A DNA stretch of 64,000 nucleotides from Antitrichia curtipendula (GCA_951230915.1 OX579637.1:23932001-23996000); one strand, 5' to 3'. Positions 24,740 to 36,806 are shown, counted from the stretch's first letter. The notes: generated by a model from the letters alone, not told the origin. A program made the numbers and translations.

Positions 24740-25200
24740 CTACTCCACGCACCACAATGTGATCCGGTCGGCTCCAACTAAGTCATGGAATTGACAATAA
24801 TATTTCCATCCAAAATGAAACAGGACTTGCAGTTGTCCCCTCCTGGTGCAAAATACGTTCACATGGATTCCCAGCCAGTAAATTTTTCCGATATATTGAA
24901 CTTTAACAACTTCTGGGAACTCAGCTCTTTGAAGCTCGTGTAGATACGAGCGGGAAAACCATGCGGGCAGCCTCTGCATGGACCAAAATTGAGAGATTGA
25001 GAGAACATCCTTTCAAACTTTCAAGCCCCCCCCATTAAAATCAAAACTACACTTACCAAATTCCGCAGGGACACCTTCGTCAAGGTCTTTTGGAAGGCGT
25101 CTCTTATAATTTCTCCATCCAGTCCTTGGATAGGCGCCACTACCGCTGTGGGTATCACAGCCATGGAACCATATATTGTCTCGCAAAAACAATGTCGGTC
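24740..25200 (-). pseudogene. B3-like DNA-binding domain fragment
   Basis: The minus-strand exon starting after TCCATGCAG (about 24974) reads RLPAWFSRSYLHELQRAEFP, then VKVQYIGKIYWLGIHVN and FGWKYYCQFHDLVGADRITL. The order (LPxxFxxxYLxEL, a basic/aromatic strand, then GWxxFxxxHxLxxGDxxxF) is that of plant B3 domains, which bind DNA in transcription factors. The Gly-Asp of the family is here Gly-Ala-Asp. Reading ends at a TAG (24740-24742), followed by further stops. An upstream exon (about 25200-25058) contains WFHGCDTHSGSGAYPRTGW and ends at G|GTAAGT, but its phase does not join cleanly to the B3 frame. I treat it as a decayed or incompletely modelled gene. It lies directly downstream of the transposase-like pseudogene on the same strand. 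Confidence 0.4.
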
Positions 25201-25586
25201 GACACCCTCGGCGAACTCAGCGCAAGGAGACTAAAGTTAGGAAGCAACTAAAACCTGACAAACTATGAAAGCAAAGGCTATTTATAAGCCGTCATGAGGT
25301 GGAATTCCGCACATCATGACTCATGTGCCCATTTATTGAATCCTTAGGCCTAAGGCTATTCAAATAGGTGACGATGATGGCACTCTCAATGCCTTTTTAG
25401 CACCGCACATTCATGAGCAAATGTGCGGACATGAAGTTTTGCATTCAGGATAGTACAAACAAGATATCATTAGGAGTTTACAAGTAATGCACAAGGAAGT
25501 CTACAAAATGGCATGCTGGTGTAAAAAACGGAATGTTAATGTACAAAATGTCGTATTGTGTACAAAATAGTACAAGTAGTACAATA

Positions 25587-28500
25587 CTAGTCTTCGTCTT
25601 CCCGCTGTAAGCCATCCCTAATAGCAGCGACATTGTTGCCACTTAATTCGTAAGTGACCTCCCCACCCTATCGCCTACCTGGCTTCGGAATTATAGAAAA
25701 TGTACCATAGATAACAAGATGTGCATCAATATGGGCTAGTTGGGAGTTGCCCAAAAATACATAACCATTGTTCCACTTCTGATAATAAGTATCTCGTATG
25801 ACGAAGTTGCCAGCTTCAAACTACGGACCCCATGCACAAGTGAAGCTGTGATCAACCACATACTTCCCCATGGTGGTGCACTGCAAAATATAAAACTCCA
25901 CTCCCTCAACATTGCCCTCCGCAGTAGGGACAACAAAATTGTCAGCTGGCTGAATGAGGTCGCCAACGCCTTTGACGGCCTCCTCCCAATCCTCATCATC
26001 TGGAACGTCGTGGTCCGTCATGTGATTAGCAACTTCTTGAAGATCATGCGACTTCAACTTTACCACATCCCAGTTCTCAACGTGGGACTTGTTCCCACAA
26101 TTGACGAAATTGTCGTCGAGGCAATAAACACAGAAGCACGACAATTTGCGAACAAAAAGTTGTGTTGGATCCATAACAGAAAAAGAGTAGATGGAGTGCA
26201 GAGCCTAGGAACCTTTCACTGTTTAACAATGGTAACTACGCTCCCTTGTGACATCCTTCAATATTTCCCAGAAATATCTCTAAACTTCTTTGATGCTGGT
26301 CTTCTCGAAGTTCGTGTCGACCTTCCCTCCCATTGTCTCCGTCAAGAACAAAACAGCATCATGCGCATTTTGCATCCTCCTCCACGTGTTGTGTAACTGG
26401 GACTACCATAAAGCACGCTTGACGACAACACCAGCTCCGTCCCACTCTCCCTTCTCGTGGCCTGTTCCAAAGAAATTCCAGTTCATCGTGCACGCATTCG
26501 TTAATCCAGAATATCTGGCCACGAAATAGAATGGTCGGGCACCCTTGAACTGACCCGCACAGTCGTCAGACCACACTATGTGGTGCTTGGGTCGAAACCC
26601 TGTCCATTTACGTATAAAGTCAGTACACTCCATATCATTTTCAATTTCAGTACAAAATTGGTACAAAATCAATACATGTAATACAAAGTCAGTAGTACCT
26701 TGAGATTCTAGCCATCGCCATTGCTGCATCAAGCATTGCTGTACTAACAGGGAATCGTGGGTCGCATCATTTGTGATATAGAAATGTGACTCTTTCACTA
26801 TAGCTCCATCTGGTTTAAAGGGGTACGTGATGTGAACAAGAATACTAATCTGTGTGGAGCACCAGTACATGCTCTGGATTTGATTCTAGATCTCGAAGGT
26901 GTAGTTCTCGGCAAAGTCAATATGTGATAAAATTACATCTTTATCCAAATCTTGCATAGAACCCTTGCATTGGTTGTCTTGCCACCTTGCAATGAAATTG
27001 TGCTTGACAAACTGTGGCAACTTAGACTTGAAGTATTCAAAAAATACTTGTGGAGAAGTCTCCTTGTACACCTCCGCATTCCTCTTCCGGGGCTTCCCTT
27101 CCCTTGTCACTCCAATGACTTCATTTTCGAAACATTTCCAAGTAACATTTGAAGTCGAGGATAATTCAAGAGGACAAATATGAAGCTTCAAAATACCGCA
27201 ATCGCCGCACGCACCCATAACACAATGCAAAGCGTGCCACTCTTCATTTTCAGACTTAGGGCAAACAATGTCTTGCCACATGACCGTCGTACCTGCATAT
27301 GTCTTGAAATGTGCTTGATAGTTTGCTTCTTCTTGTAGTCAAGAAAAGCACACCTCACACCTGCACCGGTAGTTCTCTGCAAAGTGGATTCCCTTTGTAC
27401 CGTCCCGAATGCGACTAAATCCTTCCCTCAACATGTCAATATCTACATGGTACCTACAACAACATATATTTCTCTCATTGTAGGTTTTAACAAAGTAAGG
27501 CTTCAATTTCTCAAAGGCTCTCTGTTTGACGTTGACGTTGGGGTGCGCCTCCGTAAACCTATGAAAGAATGTGGTCTGCGAGATGCAAAAGAATTATGAG
27601 AAACAATACTCAATGCTGAAACATTGTGTACTTGTGATACATATTGTACAATAATTAGTATAATGCGTGCCTAAACTGTTGTAATGGACGTATTGCAGAG
27701 CAATTGAGTCGTACCTGACTTTCCAGTAAGTAGTGGATGAAGTGTTTGTCATATGTATTCGGACTTGTCCATTTTTGTACGATTTTCTTTTTGTTGGGGC
27801 TGACACGTGTCTCCTCTGTCCATCACTTTGTAACGAGGTCCTTGGTCTCGGCAGGCAGCCCCGGCCTCTTTTTTTGTTTTGCAAGTGCAAAAGGTTTTGC
27901 GAGCTAATGCACAGTACTGTGGCGGGTTATGGCCACCCTCAAATTAGCTGGATGAACTTTTAGAACTCGTGATAAAGCTTTGGTGCTTGTCAAACTAGCA
28001 GAAGTAGTAGCGTCTAGGAGTACAGCCTTTCTAGCAAGCATGTCTGCTGATTGAACCCCCTTCACAGCATCCAACTTCGACCAATAATTTCTGAGGAATT
28101 CAAATTGAGCTTTTGCATCCTCTCCACGAGGATAGTATTCAAGAAGAAATAGAGAAATATGTTCATCCTCCAAAAAATGTTCCATGATTTTCAGCCTAAA
28201 AGATGCCTCCGGACAACCTTGCATCGTTAATGTAAAGAATTCCACAATTTTGACCAAAATAAGCGATTGCTCCCGTGGAGACATCTCCCTTTGTATCTCC
28301 AATTCTTCATCTTGGACAACAAGCAAACGAGCTGCTTCTTCTCTCTCCCTCACCAATTGACGATGTTGGCGTTGCCTCTCTACCTCCCCGTCTCTCAGAC
28401 CCTCCCTCATGACATTGTAATCCTCCACCCTCCCACGGGGTCCCTTCCTCTTGAATGCGGCACTTCGTTCTTGAAGCCTTTTATTCACCATCCCCGCATC

Positions 28501-28653
28501 CCCGAGAACTAAAGTCAACTCGCAAGGGCGTGCCACTGGGCGTACAGTTTGTATAGAACCATACAAACGATCCTTGAGTTTCCTCTAGTAGATCTCAAGG
28601 ATCCGTTTGTGCAAAGGTGAAGGAATCCGTGAACTAGGAATGGAAGGTTTCAT
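25587..28653 (-). pseudogene. Transposase-like protein gene inactivated by about ten stop codons
   Basis: A frame opening at ATG 28653 (MKPSIPSSRIPSP) runs to a terminal TAG at 25587, with one clear intron (after HYLLESQ|GTACGA to CATCTCGCAG|ACCAC). Features in order: a charged helical N-terminus; a PNTYDKHFIHYLLESQ block; TTFFHRFTEAHPNVNVKQRA; Cys-rich YRCRCEVC; CGDCGILKLHICPLE; HIDFAENYTFEI; WSDDCAGQFKGARPFYFVAR; NFFGTGHEKGEWDGAGVVVK; and CFCVYCLDDNF near the C-terminus. The DFAENY / SDD..GQFK / GHxKGxxDG triad recalls a DDE-type transposase-like family of invertebrates and lower plants; the acidic residues are plausible catalytic ones, but this is inference. In-frame stops on + coordinates: TAG 28585, 27904, 26886, 26403, 26205, 25821, 25668; TGA 27823, 27339; TAA 26223. 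Confidence 0.65.
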
Positions 28654-28984
28654 TGCCGCTAGAGGAAATTCAAGAAGCTTGAGAATACAAACACCCTAAA
28701 CGAGACACAAGAAGACCCGTACAAAGCAAGCACCAAGACCAAGTACACTTCTTGAAGCACCATTGCAAATGAGTTGCATTGGAGAAGGCAACGGTGACCT
28801 CACAACATTTGGTGAATAGGACCATACTATTAAACAAACAATCATAATACCGTTATTGCGCCTTCCAAGATCATTTGTAGATTACATCCGGTCATCGGAG
28901 AGTATGCTGGGTCACGTCATTGCATGCAGAAGAACAATCGAGTACAAATTTGTATGCGAAGTATGGAAAATTGTACAAAAAATA

Positions 28985-29062
28985 TCTATTAGTACTTACA
29001 AGAAGTAAATTCTCCACAGTTTCTAGACCGTACACAGTAAAATTCAGTGCAAAATTCAATGT
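28985..29062 (-). repeat. Second copy of the exon-like segment at 24585-24670
   Basis: See the paired entry. The sequences flanking the two copies are also rich in GTACAA words. This copy lies about 330 bases 5' of the transposase-like gene, on the same strand. Confidence 0.6.
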
Positions 29063-29099
29063 ATTTTTTGCTCACTGCAGGAGTCTTTACATTGTCATC

Positions 29100-30250
29100 T
29101 AGCACTATTTTCATTTGCACGTCCTGATTTACGTAGCGGATTAGCTAAATGGATGTCCTATGGCTTCTATGTTGTCTGCCTCATGAAGCACCATGACAGT
29201 TACCTTGATCATAGAGCTAGATCCTCACACACAATAAAAAAGTATAAAACTGAGCCACCGAAGCATTGGCGGATACGGATGCCCCCAAATTCACGGTCAT
29301 TTGTCAAACCGACCAGTAAAGCCGCCAGGATGTGCGGCATACCAAAGTTGTACAATTTGTACTGATCGCATTTGATCGCACATCGGGCCAGGGGGGCGAC
29401 TGTAGCGTGCAATCACCCCTACATTATAAAGAGTAATTTGCAAGCCATTAAATAGTATTTATTTCCTCAAAAGGAGGTTCATAAATGCAAATGAAAACTC
29501 TAATCCTTGTTATCTAAACAATACTTTTTATTTTTAGTTACTATATTTTAAAACATGAATGTAGTATTAGATGTTGACAAAATAGGCTAAATGGGCCAAG
29601 ATAATTGAGACATATTCTATGTATGCTTTATACAACAATTTGCATATGAATAAGGGTCAGGGTGAACAATACAGAGATGCGTAGCTATGAACTTTGAATT
29701 CTAATAGGGGGTTATGGATTGGTATATGTTCTGTGAAACCCGCATATATTGAGTTGTTACAATTATTTATACCGAATGAACGACTAACATTTAGGCCTTT
29801 ATAAATACTGACCAAAAATATTAGAAACCACATCTTAACCCAAAAATATTTGTTTTCATTCAAAAACTATAGGTATCTTTGTATTAATAATGAAAGATTT
29901 AGTTTGATTCAATTTTTGGTTATTTTTGTCTGGCATTCATAAATTGGTTTTCTAAGAATGAAGCATCTTACAATCTAGAAGACTGAATTTTGGTGTCCTC
30001 CAAAATCTCAACCATGGTAGATAGGCGGTTTAGTGTGGCAATTTTTAGGTATCATATTGGTACTTGAGACTACGTTACAATAGTCAAGTACCGCAAGATG
30101 GTTTTCAGTTCCATTTGCAAGGCATGTGTCATCCATGATATTGCAAAGGGTGTAAACCACAACAAGGAAGGTATCACGCAAGACATTGTAAGATGGGTAT
30201 TGGCTATAGTATTTCAAGGCGGTCATCACAAATGCCACTATGCCAGGGTA
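29100..30250. other. Gene-free stretch
   Basis: AT-rich, with no supported gene, RNA or ordered repeat. The short ORFs here lack any recognisable domain or splice context. Confidence 0.5.
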
Positions 30251-30254
30251 TTGC

Positions 30255-30400
30255 ATGGCGGATTTTGTTCATAGCAAGAGGAGAGTAAAAATATGGGTTT
30301 AGGATATTGCTAGGCGGGTATTGGCAAGGTAGGGTCAGGGTATTGTCAGGCGGGTATTGGCAAGGTAGGCCAGGATACTGCAAGGTACATAGGTATTTGC
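30255..30400. repeat. Short minisatellite with GCGGGTATTGGCAAGGTAGG units
   Basis: Two near-identical units (about 30313 and 30349) are embedded in looser TATTGC(A/T)(A/G)GG words. Confidence 0.55.
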
Positions 30401-30611
30401 AGGGCCAAGGTATCGGAAAACCACGAGGTGTGTGGGAGCCCAGAAAGTAAGATAAGTCTTGATTAGTGAAGAAAGTAGAGGAAGGAGTTAATAGGGATAC
30501 AATTTTTTGGTTTATCTAAGGGTAATCTAAATACCTTACCACAATTAACGTTCCATACTAATAGAGTAATGGTAGATAGATAATTAGGTTAAGACCAGTA
30601 GTTAAAGTTTC

Positions 30612-30979
30612 TTGTTTTTATTGAGAATCGGAACCGGATTGAGATCCGAGATCGTTCCAAATATCGGAGTCGGGTTTCAAAATATAACAGGAGGTATCTT
30701 TTGGGGAGTTACCATTTGGGAGAAGAGATTTTGCCCAGTCAGTCAGCAAAGGAGGAGAGCAAATCCAAATCCGGATCCGAATCCAAGTCTCAACTCGACT
30801 TGAAAGAGGAAGAGGAAGAGGAAGAGGAATCTGACTTGGCCTTGATTTCTCCGTCCAGCTTTAAGGGGAAGACTTCAGCTAAGGGTAAGACAACTAAGCC
30901 TTCGACCAGTAGAAAACAGTCACTAAAAAAGGGCGTCTCCAAAATCGAGGGACCTTCTCCAAAGAAAGGTAGAAAGTAG
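30612..30979 (+). CDS. Low-complexity Glu/Lys/Ser-rich ORF
   Basis: An open frame through 30979 contains GSESKSQLDL, a run of nine Glu interrupted only once by other residues, then Lys/Ser-rich KGKTSAKGKTTKPSTSRKQ and a basic end (PSPKKGRK). There is no ATG near its start, so it is probably an exon or a gag-like remnant. It sits in a tract enriched for TCCGGA/GGATCC words that recurs near 47 kb. No function is assignable. Confidence 0.25.
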
Positions 30980-32620
30980 AAGTAGAAGTATGAGTTTTTA
31001 GGATAAGTCTAGGAATAGTAGGCGGAAAGTACAATAAAGTAAAGTAGAGTTCAGTTAACTTAATTATAGGAAAGTAAAAGATAAGTTTAGTTCAGTTAAG
31101 TGAAGGAAAGTTAAAGCTTTTGAGTATTAGAAAGTTAGTTGACAGCTATTTTTTGAGATGCATGCACCTAGACGTGAGTTTCTATCTGAAGATCCACCTT
31201 TTGCGGATTGTCTTGTAGTTAGACAATTAGTTTGGAAGGATAAGGAATGATCCTGGTCCTCTCTTTTTTGATCCTTGGGCCTTTTAGGATTCCTTGGGGT
31301 TATTATTTAAGGGTTGGAAGTTAGTTTCAATCCCGGTAGTTTTCATATTCTTGTTTTCCTATTCAATTTCTGCAAATAGAGCTTGGGTTTCATCTTCATG
31401 AGTATTGGTCTGAAAAGTCTTGGTCTTGTGTTGAGGAGTTAGGCAGTGTTTTGACCATTGCTAGTTCAAATAGTTTGGTAGTGAAAGCTTAAAGAAGAGG
31501 AGAATTAGTCCCCGTATTCCTTCCGGATCCGCGTCCGAGAGTATTGAGGATTGGTTCTATAAACCCTTGTATACTCGGAGGGAATTCCATCTGCTGATGT
31601 TTCTTGGAGAGTCTTCTGAGCGAGATAGCCATTCTTAGGTTAGGTGAGTCCTTGAGAGGAAGGGCAAATGCTAGCTGACGTCTGAGAGGTCTTGTTGCAA
31701 CCGGAAGAGAGGAACTGGAAGGTAGGAGGAATCTTCTAGTTAGTAAGGTGCCACATCCCACTGTTTGGATTGCATCCGGATGAGTCTATCATTGTAGTAA
31801 TGTGGGGATTGTAGGGGTTTCTTGAGTGACCTGCTGGCGTGGATTAGTTTCCGGATTAGTTTCCGGATTAGTTGTGACGAAGAACTTGCGTCCCATCCTT
31901 TTCTGTCCTTTTGTTATTTTCTTTTTTAGTGAAATCTTCAGTCACTCTAATCATCTAGAAGGTAGGATTTACGCGTCCTTCCTTAACATAAGAGCGGACC
32001 CCTCTATATACGAGGCTAAACTTCTACTTTTGGTTACTAATAATTTAGGGTACAGATCCGGATTTGGAAGAGGAATAGGGTTTGGACACTCCTTCCGGTT
32101 CCGCATCCGTATCCCTAAGTGATAAGATGTTGCTCTAGACAAAGAGAGGCACAAGAGGATGACACTCCTCTATGTCTGGTGAAGTGGTGTGAAATTGTAT
32201 GGGTCTGAAGAAAGAGTATTCTAGAAGTACGGGTGTTCAAGAGGGAGTTTCCTGTTTTTAGTTCTGGATTCTTTTGCCTTGGGTTTGGTTTTCCGGATCC
32301 CATTCCGGTAATTTTGAGGAAGCTGCAGTTAAAGTCCTTTGGGAACGATACACGGGTCATCTTGGGTGTTTTGTCATTTAGAACATCTAAACAAAGGATT
32401 TGTGCTTCTTTGTGCTACGACAAGGTGGCGTTTTACACTAGGGTTTGGCTTTCACTTTTCGAATGATGTTTTTGATGTTTCTTCAAAGTTCAGCTTGTCT
32501 ACTGTTGGAGTTGCGAATGAGCCCGGAGCATATTTGGAGAAATTCCGCAAGTGCTTGCAGCGATTCCGCAAGTGGGTGGAGCATGGAGCGTCTCAGTTTT
32601 TCCAATTTTACAGCGTGATT

Positions 32621-32770
32621 GGGGTAAGCATTCGGGGTAAGCATTCGAGTTTTTCTTCGGAGTAAGCATTTGAGATAAACATTTGCTTTGGGGTAAGCAT
32701 TTGAAATAAACATTTGCTTTGGGGTAAGCATTTGAGATAAACATTTGCTTTGGGGTAAGCATTCAAATTT
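32621..32770. repeat. 31-bp tandem repeat
   Basis: GGGGTAAGCATTTGAGATAAACATTTGCTTT starts at 32659 (variant), 32690, 32721 and 32752, with partial GGGGTAAGCATTC units at 32621 and 32634. A single related unit (GGAGTAAGCATTTGAACTTTTGCTTT) lies near 33131. Confidence 0.9.
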
Positions 32771-33732
32771 TTCTTTTAAATGTGAATTCTCAGGTGTGGT
32801 CCTGTCCTTTTTCTTATTTTTGCTGAAGAAAAGCTCCAGCAGATGCGTGACGAGCGTCCCCGCCGTAGTTTTAAGTAGGGTCCTTGTCGACCTCTTGTGG
32901 TTGTATTGTTTTTGTGCGTCAACCTGAGGTGGTGGGTTTAGGATAATTCGGGATCGTAGAGATTTTTTTGCGTTCACTGTTGTGCACGTCTGAAGTTTGG
33001 CTCATGCGTGGTTTAGGGTTCAGCTTGAGCGACTGATCCCGGAGCTTGCTCGGAGCAATTCCGGCAAGTGCATAGAGTGTGGAGCGTACTTTTTTTTCAC
33101 TACTACAGCAGCATGCTTGGAGTGTGCTTTGGAGTAAGCATTTGAACTTTTGCTTTCAAATTTGGATTCTTGGATGTGCTTGGGTGTGCTCTTATAGTTT
33201 TTTTTGTTATGGTTGAAGAAGAGCTCCAGCAGATGTACGTTTTGTGGAAGGTGGTAGGATGCGGTGTTTTTTGAGTGATCGGAGCTATGCCAAATGTTCA
33301 CATTTGCTTTGCACATTTCCAATTCTTGTATCTAAAGTTGCTTGTACTGGATGTTCATTATCGAGGTGCTTGTTTGAATGAAAGTGCACGAAAGTTCTCA
33401 ATCAGTGCACGTTTTTTTCTTTTTGACGTTTGAATTCTTCATCACATTGTTAATCTTAGGCGCTAGACAGATTCTCAGAGGTTTTTCTTTGCCTTAACAA
33501 ATCAGCAAATAGTAGAAAGCATTTTGTTAACTAGCAGCCAAATTGTTTCAATTTGAATTGAAGACTTTCGGAAAGTGGAGTCACGTTGTTCAAAAGAACT
33601 GTTCAACAAAACTTGTTGTTCACGGTGACCTCTTTAGGGCTTAAAAAACTATTGAATTTGATTTCAAATTCGAGTTACTTGTGCAAAGCTCTCAATGTTC
33701 ATTTGTTGGATCTATGAACAGGTCATCGGAAG

Positions 33733-33925
33733 ATGAAATCAAGTTCCGAAATTAGGGAGTTTGTCAAGTCTAGCAAAGGGCAAATCATACCCTCAATCTC
33801 AGGTAATTTCTATTGCTTCTACATTATATTTTTTGTTCTTTTTCTAAAGTTAAATTTTTAATTTCTTCCATTTGAACGCAGTAGCTTCTTCAGATGATAG
33901 TGTCACTATTGGTAGCAAACATTGA
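33733..33925 (+). CDS. Tiny two-exon ORF, possibly a gene remnant
   Basis: Exons 33733-33802 (MKSSSEIREFVKSSKGQIIP...) and 33882-33925 (ending SSDDSVTIGSKH, TGA) join in phase through GTAATT..GCAG, giving 37 residues. The exact phase match and ATG start are suggestive, but the length and lack of homology make it likely the 5' end of a broken gene. Confidence 0.25.
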
Positions 33926-34199
33926 AAAACAGTTTAGGAATTGGAAACCTGGCTAATAAGAAAGTATATCACTGAGTTCTTTGACAATGTCCTTGCTCCA
34001 ACATTGTCCGAAATTATCTACCTGAACCTTCAAATCACATGCAATGCACATTGATTTTGTAACCAATGTTGCTGGAAGCAAACCTTGGAATCTAGTAATG
34101 AATTCCAGACCCTAATCCGCTGCAACTGAACCTTCAAAACAATCCTTGGAATGCGTAAAACCTAATGAAATGCAAGCCAATACGTTCATGTGAATGAAT

Positions 34200-34640
34200 G
34201 GCACTTTAGTACGAGCCGTGCTAAAGTGTACACACCAGATCCATAGCACCACCGGAAACCAAGGACCGAAAGTCAAGACCATACGTACTAGTAACCAAAT
34301 GACAGTTTAGTGCGAGCTGCGCTAAAGTGCAGATGACAAACCCAATAGTACACCACAACCCGAAGACCAGTATGCAAGTCCATACATAGGGTTGACAGGG
34401 AGACGGTTTAGCGCGAGTTGCGCTAAATTGTAGCAAATTAGACCCTCTGGCACAATAGAAACCTAGTCCAGTATGCAAGCGAAACGTACACCCTGACAAA
34501 GAGACAATTTAGTGCGAGCCATGCTAAAGTGCAGATGACTAACACAGTAGTAAACCAGAACCCAAAGTCCAGAACGCAAGTCACACGCACCCGGTGACAA
34601 AGAGATAGTTTAGCACGAGTCGCGCTAAAGTGTGGTTCAA
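34200..34640. repeat. Tandem array, 101-bp unit, 5 copies, same palindrome as 6.8-7.6 kb
   Basis: Core TTTAGYRCGAGYYGCGCTAAA starts at 34205, 34306, 34407, 34508 and 34609, each exactly 101 bases apart (first step 101). The ideal core TTTAGCGCGAGTCGCGCTAAA is a perfect inverted repeat around one central base. The spacers contain AYCCTRTAGTA/ACCAGAACCC-type words unrelated to the spacer of the 58-bp array. ORFs across it on the minus strand are repeat artefacts. Confidence 0.93.
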
Positions 34641-34865
34641 CTTAAGAATGTTTTACCTCTTAAAGATATTGTTATGCCATTTTTTGGTGTCTTCAATATG
34701 TTTTATAAAACTTTAATTTTAAATCAGTAATCTATTTTTTTCCAATTCAAACTTCAAAGACTACATCTCGATCAAGTTTTGCACTTGTAATGCCAACTAA
34801 AAAAAGGAAGGACATCTTTCGTAGTTTCCGGTCCATGCTAGGTTTTGAAGAAAATCCTATAGGCC

Positions 34866-34904
34866 AATACCCTAAATCCCAAACCCTAAACCCTAAACCC
34901 TCTT
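34866..34904. repeat. Interstitial telomere-like tract
   Basis: CCCTAAATCCCAAACCCTAAACCCTAAACCCTC: two perfect and two to three imperfect units, about 230 bases after the 101-bp array. Confidence 0.8.
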
Positions 34905-35980
34905 CACTGTTGCAATTTTAAGAGTATTTGATGTTCAAGTTTATGTAACTATAGCAAATAAGAGTGGATTGGTGTAATAAAATTGAAATGCAGCATTGAG
35001 TACATGAACTTGACATTTTTGTGGTCTCTATATTTTTTTTATGGCTTCTAAATTATAATGCAACTAGCGGTGAATTACTATAGTTTTTCATATGGATTGT
35101 TTATTAATTGCTTATGTAGTACTGTATGTTAACCACTAAACTGACTAAAGTCCCAAGGCCTCTTTTCCATCCTAAATCTGAAATAAATTGCCATTTCTAT
35201 AGCAAGGAATTAAAAAAAAAAAAATGAATGTGTTTAGGCCTTTAAAGTGCACATCTACTTGTAGTATGTAAGATCTCATACTAGAGTACTAGACTAGTGT
35301 TCAATTGACCGGAAGAAATTTTACAAGCTTTGCCTATGTAGAATTGTAGATTGCAAGATATTTACAATAAACTTCAACCTCTGAACGCCCAACGGCATCA
35401 TTTAGTGCCAATTTGATGGCAATTCAATCACTTCAATGAGATGGAAAGATTGTGGAAGCATTCATTTCATTTTTTGGGGACCTTCCATGTTGAGTTACAA
35501 AGTGTACCCAAATGATTTTGTAGTCTTTCTGATATTTGCCTCCACGTAATTTAGAGTTCAGGAAAAATAAAAATAAAAAATATGCTACTTTAGTGTATTT
35601 TGGGAAGTTGTTGCTCCTTACTCTAAATCTGAAATTTCTCCCCCAAATTGATATTTTCTGAGTTTGAGTCTAACTATCAAACAAAAGTTCATTTCCTCTA
35701 GTTCCTATTTTATGTAAAATCCCCCAACACAAACCTAAACTGAAATTTTATTATTGTGATTTGCACTTCGAATGTGTTTTTAATGTCTACTACATTCAGT
35801 ACATTCTAAATAAATCATGAAATGGAAAATAAGTTTACGCTATGATGGATTCTAATGTCATTATCCTTGTGATATATACACATGATGAAAATTTGAAAAT
35901 TTGAAAATGAACTTTCTATTTGATGTGATTTTGTCGAAACTTCGAATAAAAATCAATTTTCAAAAAAAGAAACATAAATT
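34905..35980. other. AT-rich gene-free stretch
   Basis: No supported gene. Poly-A/T runs only. Confidence 0.5.
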
Positions 35981-35985
35981 TTTTT

Positions 35986-36400
35986 TGAAGGGCCGTCCAG
36001 AACGTTCAGTAGGTCGTCGAGAGGACGGGCAGGCCGTCCCAGACCACGAACAGGCCGTCGAGAGGATGGGAGGGGCGTTCCCGACCAGGAACAGGCCGTC
36101 AAGGAGACGGGCACCCTGTCCTTTTGGACGGCCTTTTCGTCCAAGAGACGGGTAGGCCGTCTAGGGGACGGAAAGGCCGTCGAGGTGACGAGTATGCCGT
36201 TGAGGGGACGGAAAGGCCTTCCAAGGGACGGGTATACCCGTCGAGGAGACGGGTACTCTGTCCAGGAGACGGGTACTCTGTCCAGGAGACGGGTATTCCG
36301 TCGAGGAGACAGGTATGCCGTCCAAGAGACGGGTATTCCGTCGAGAGGACGGGCAGCCCGTCGAGAGGACGGAAAACCCGTTCGTCCAACTTTTGGGCGG
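35986..36400. repeat. GC-rich 20-bp minisatellite
   Basis: About 20 units of consensus CCGTCGAGGAGACGGGTATG with strong 20-base periodicity (best preserved 36236-36390). Composition changes abruptly from the AT-rich flank. As 20 is not a multiple of three, the ORFs across it on both strands have no constant repeat frame and are artefacts. It ends about 400 bases before the RING ORF and might influence it, but nothing shows this. Confidence 0.9.
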
Positions 36401-36806
36401 CGGTGTAATTATTTCCCGAACCTGTTGACGGCGCCCCGAACCTGTTGACGACGTTTCAACCCTGTGTTGGACCTTTGTGGACGTATTGGTCGTCCATTCC
36501 AAGGCCGTCCCACGCCCTGGACGGTCTGGATTCGGGGGAGGACGGGCTGATTTTATGTTAATTACCCTGCCTAATCGGGTCGGTAATTGGGGGGTATAAG
36601 TGAATTTTTTTTGACAGTTCACCTGCTTCCTCTTTTGAGTTGCACTATCTGAGCTTGAGAAAGCTTCGCACTGGAATTTGAGGGGAAGTGTTATACATTT
36701 GACATTGTTTTGCCACATTTCAATTGACTTCACGCAACAGAAGGCAAAGCAAATTGTCATTGTATTTGCATACAATATCGTGTGTGTCATTTTCTAGGTA
36801 TCAAGA

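Noticed and set aside
25587..28653. Possible reassignment of TAG to an amino acid
   Set aside because: TGA and TAA also interrupt the same frame, and the intact genes use TAG as a normal terminator (SET gene at 21273).
34866..34904. Chromosome end
   Set aside because: Only a few telomere units, with unique sequence and genes on both sides.
36161..36790. Long ORFs across the 20-bp minisatellite
   Set aside because: All frames of both strands stay open because the repeat lacks stop triplets; the peptides only reflect the repeat.
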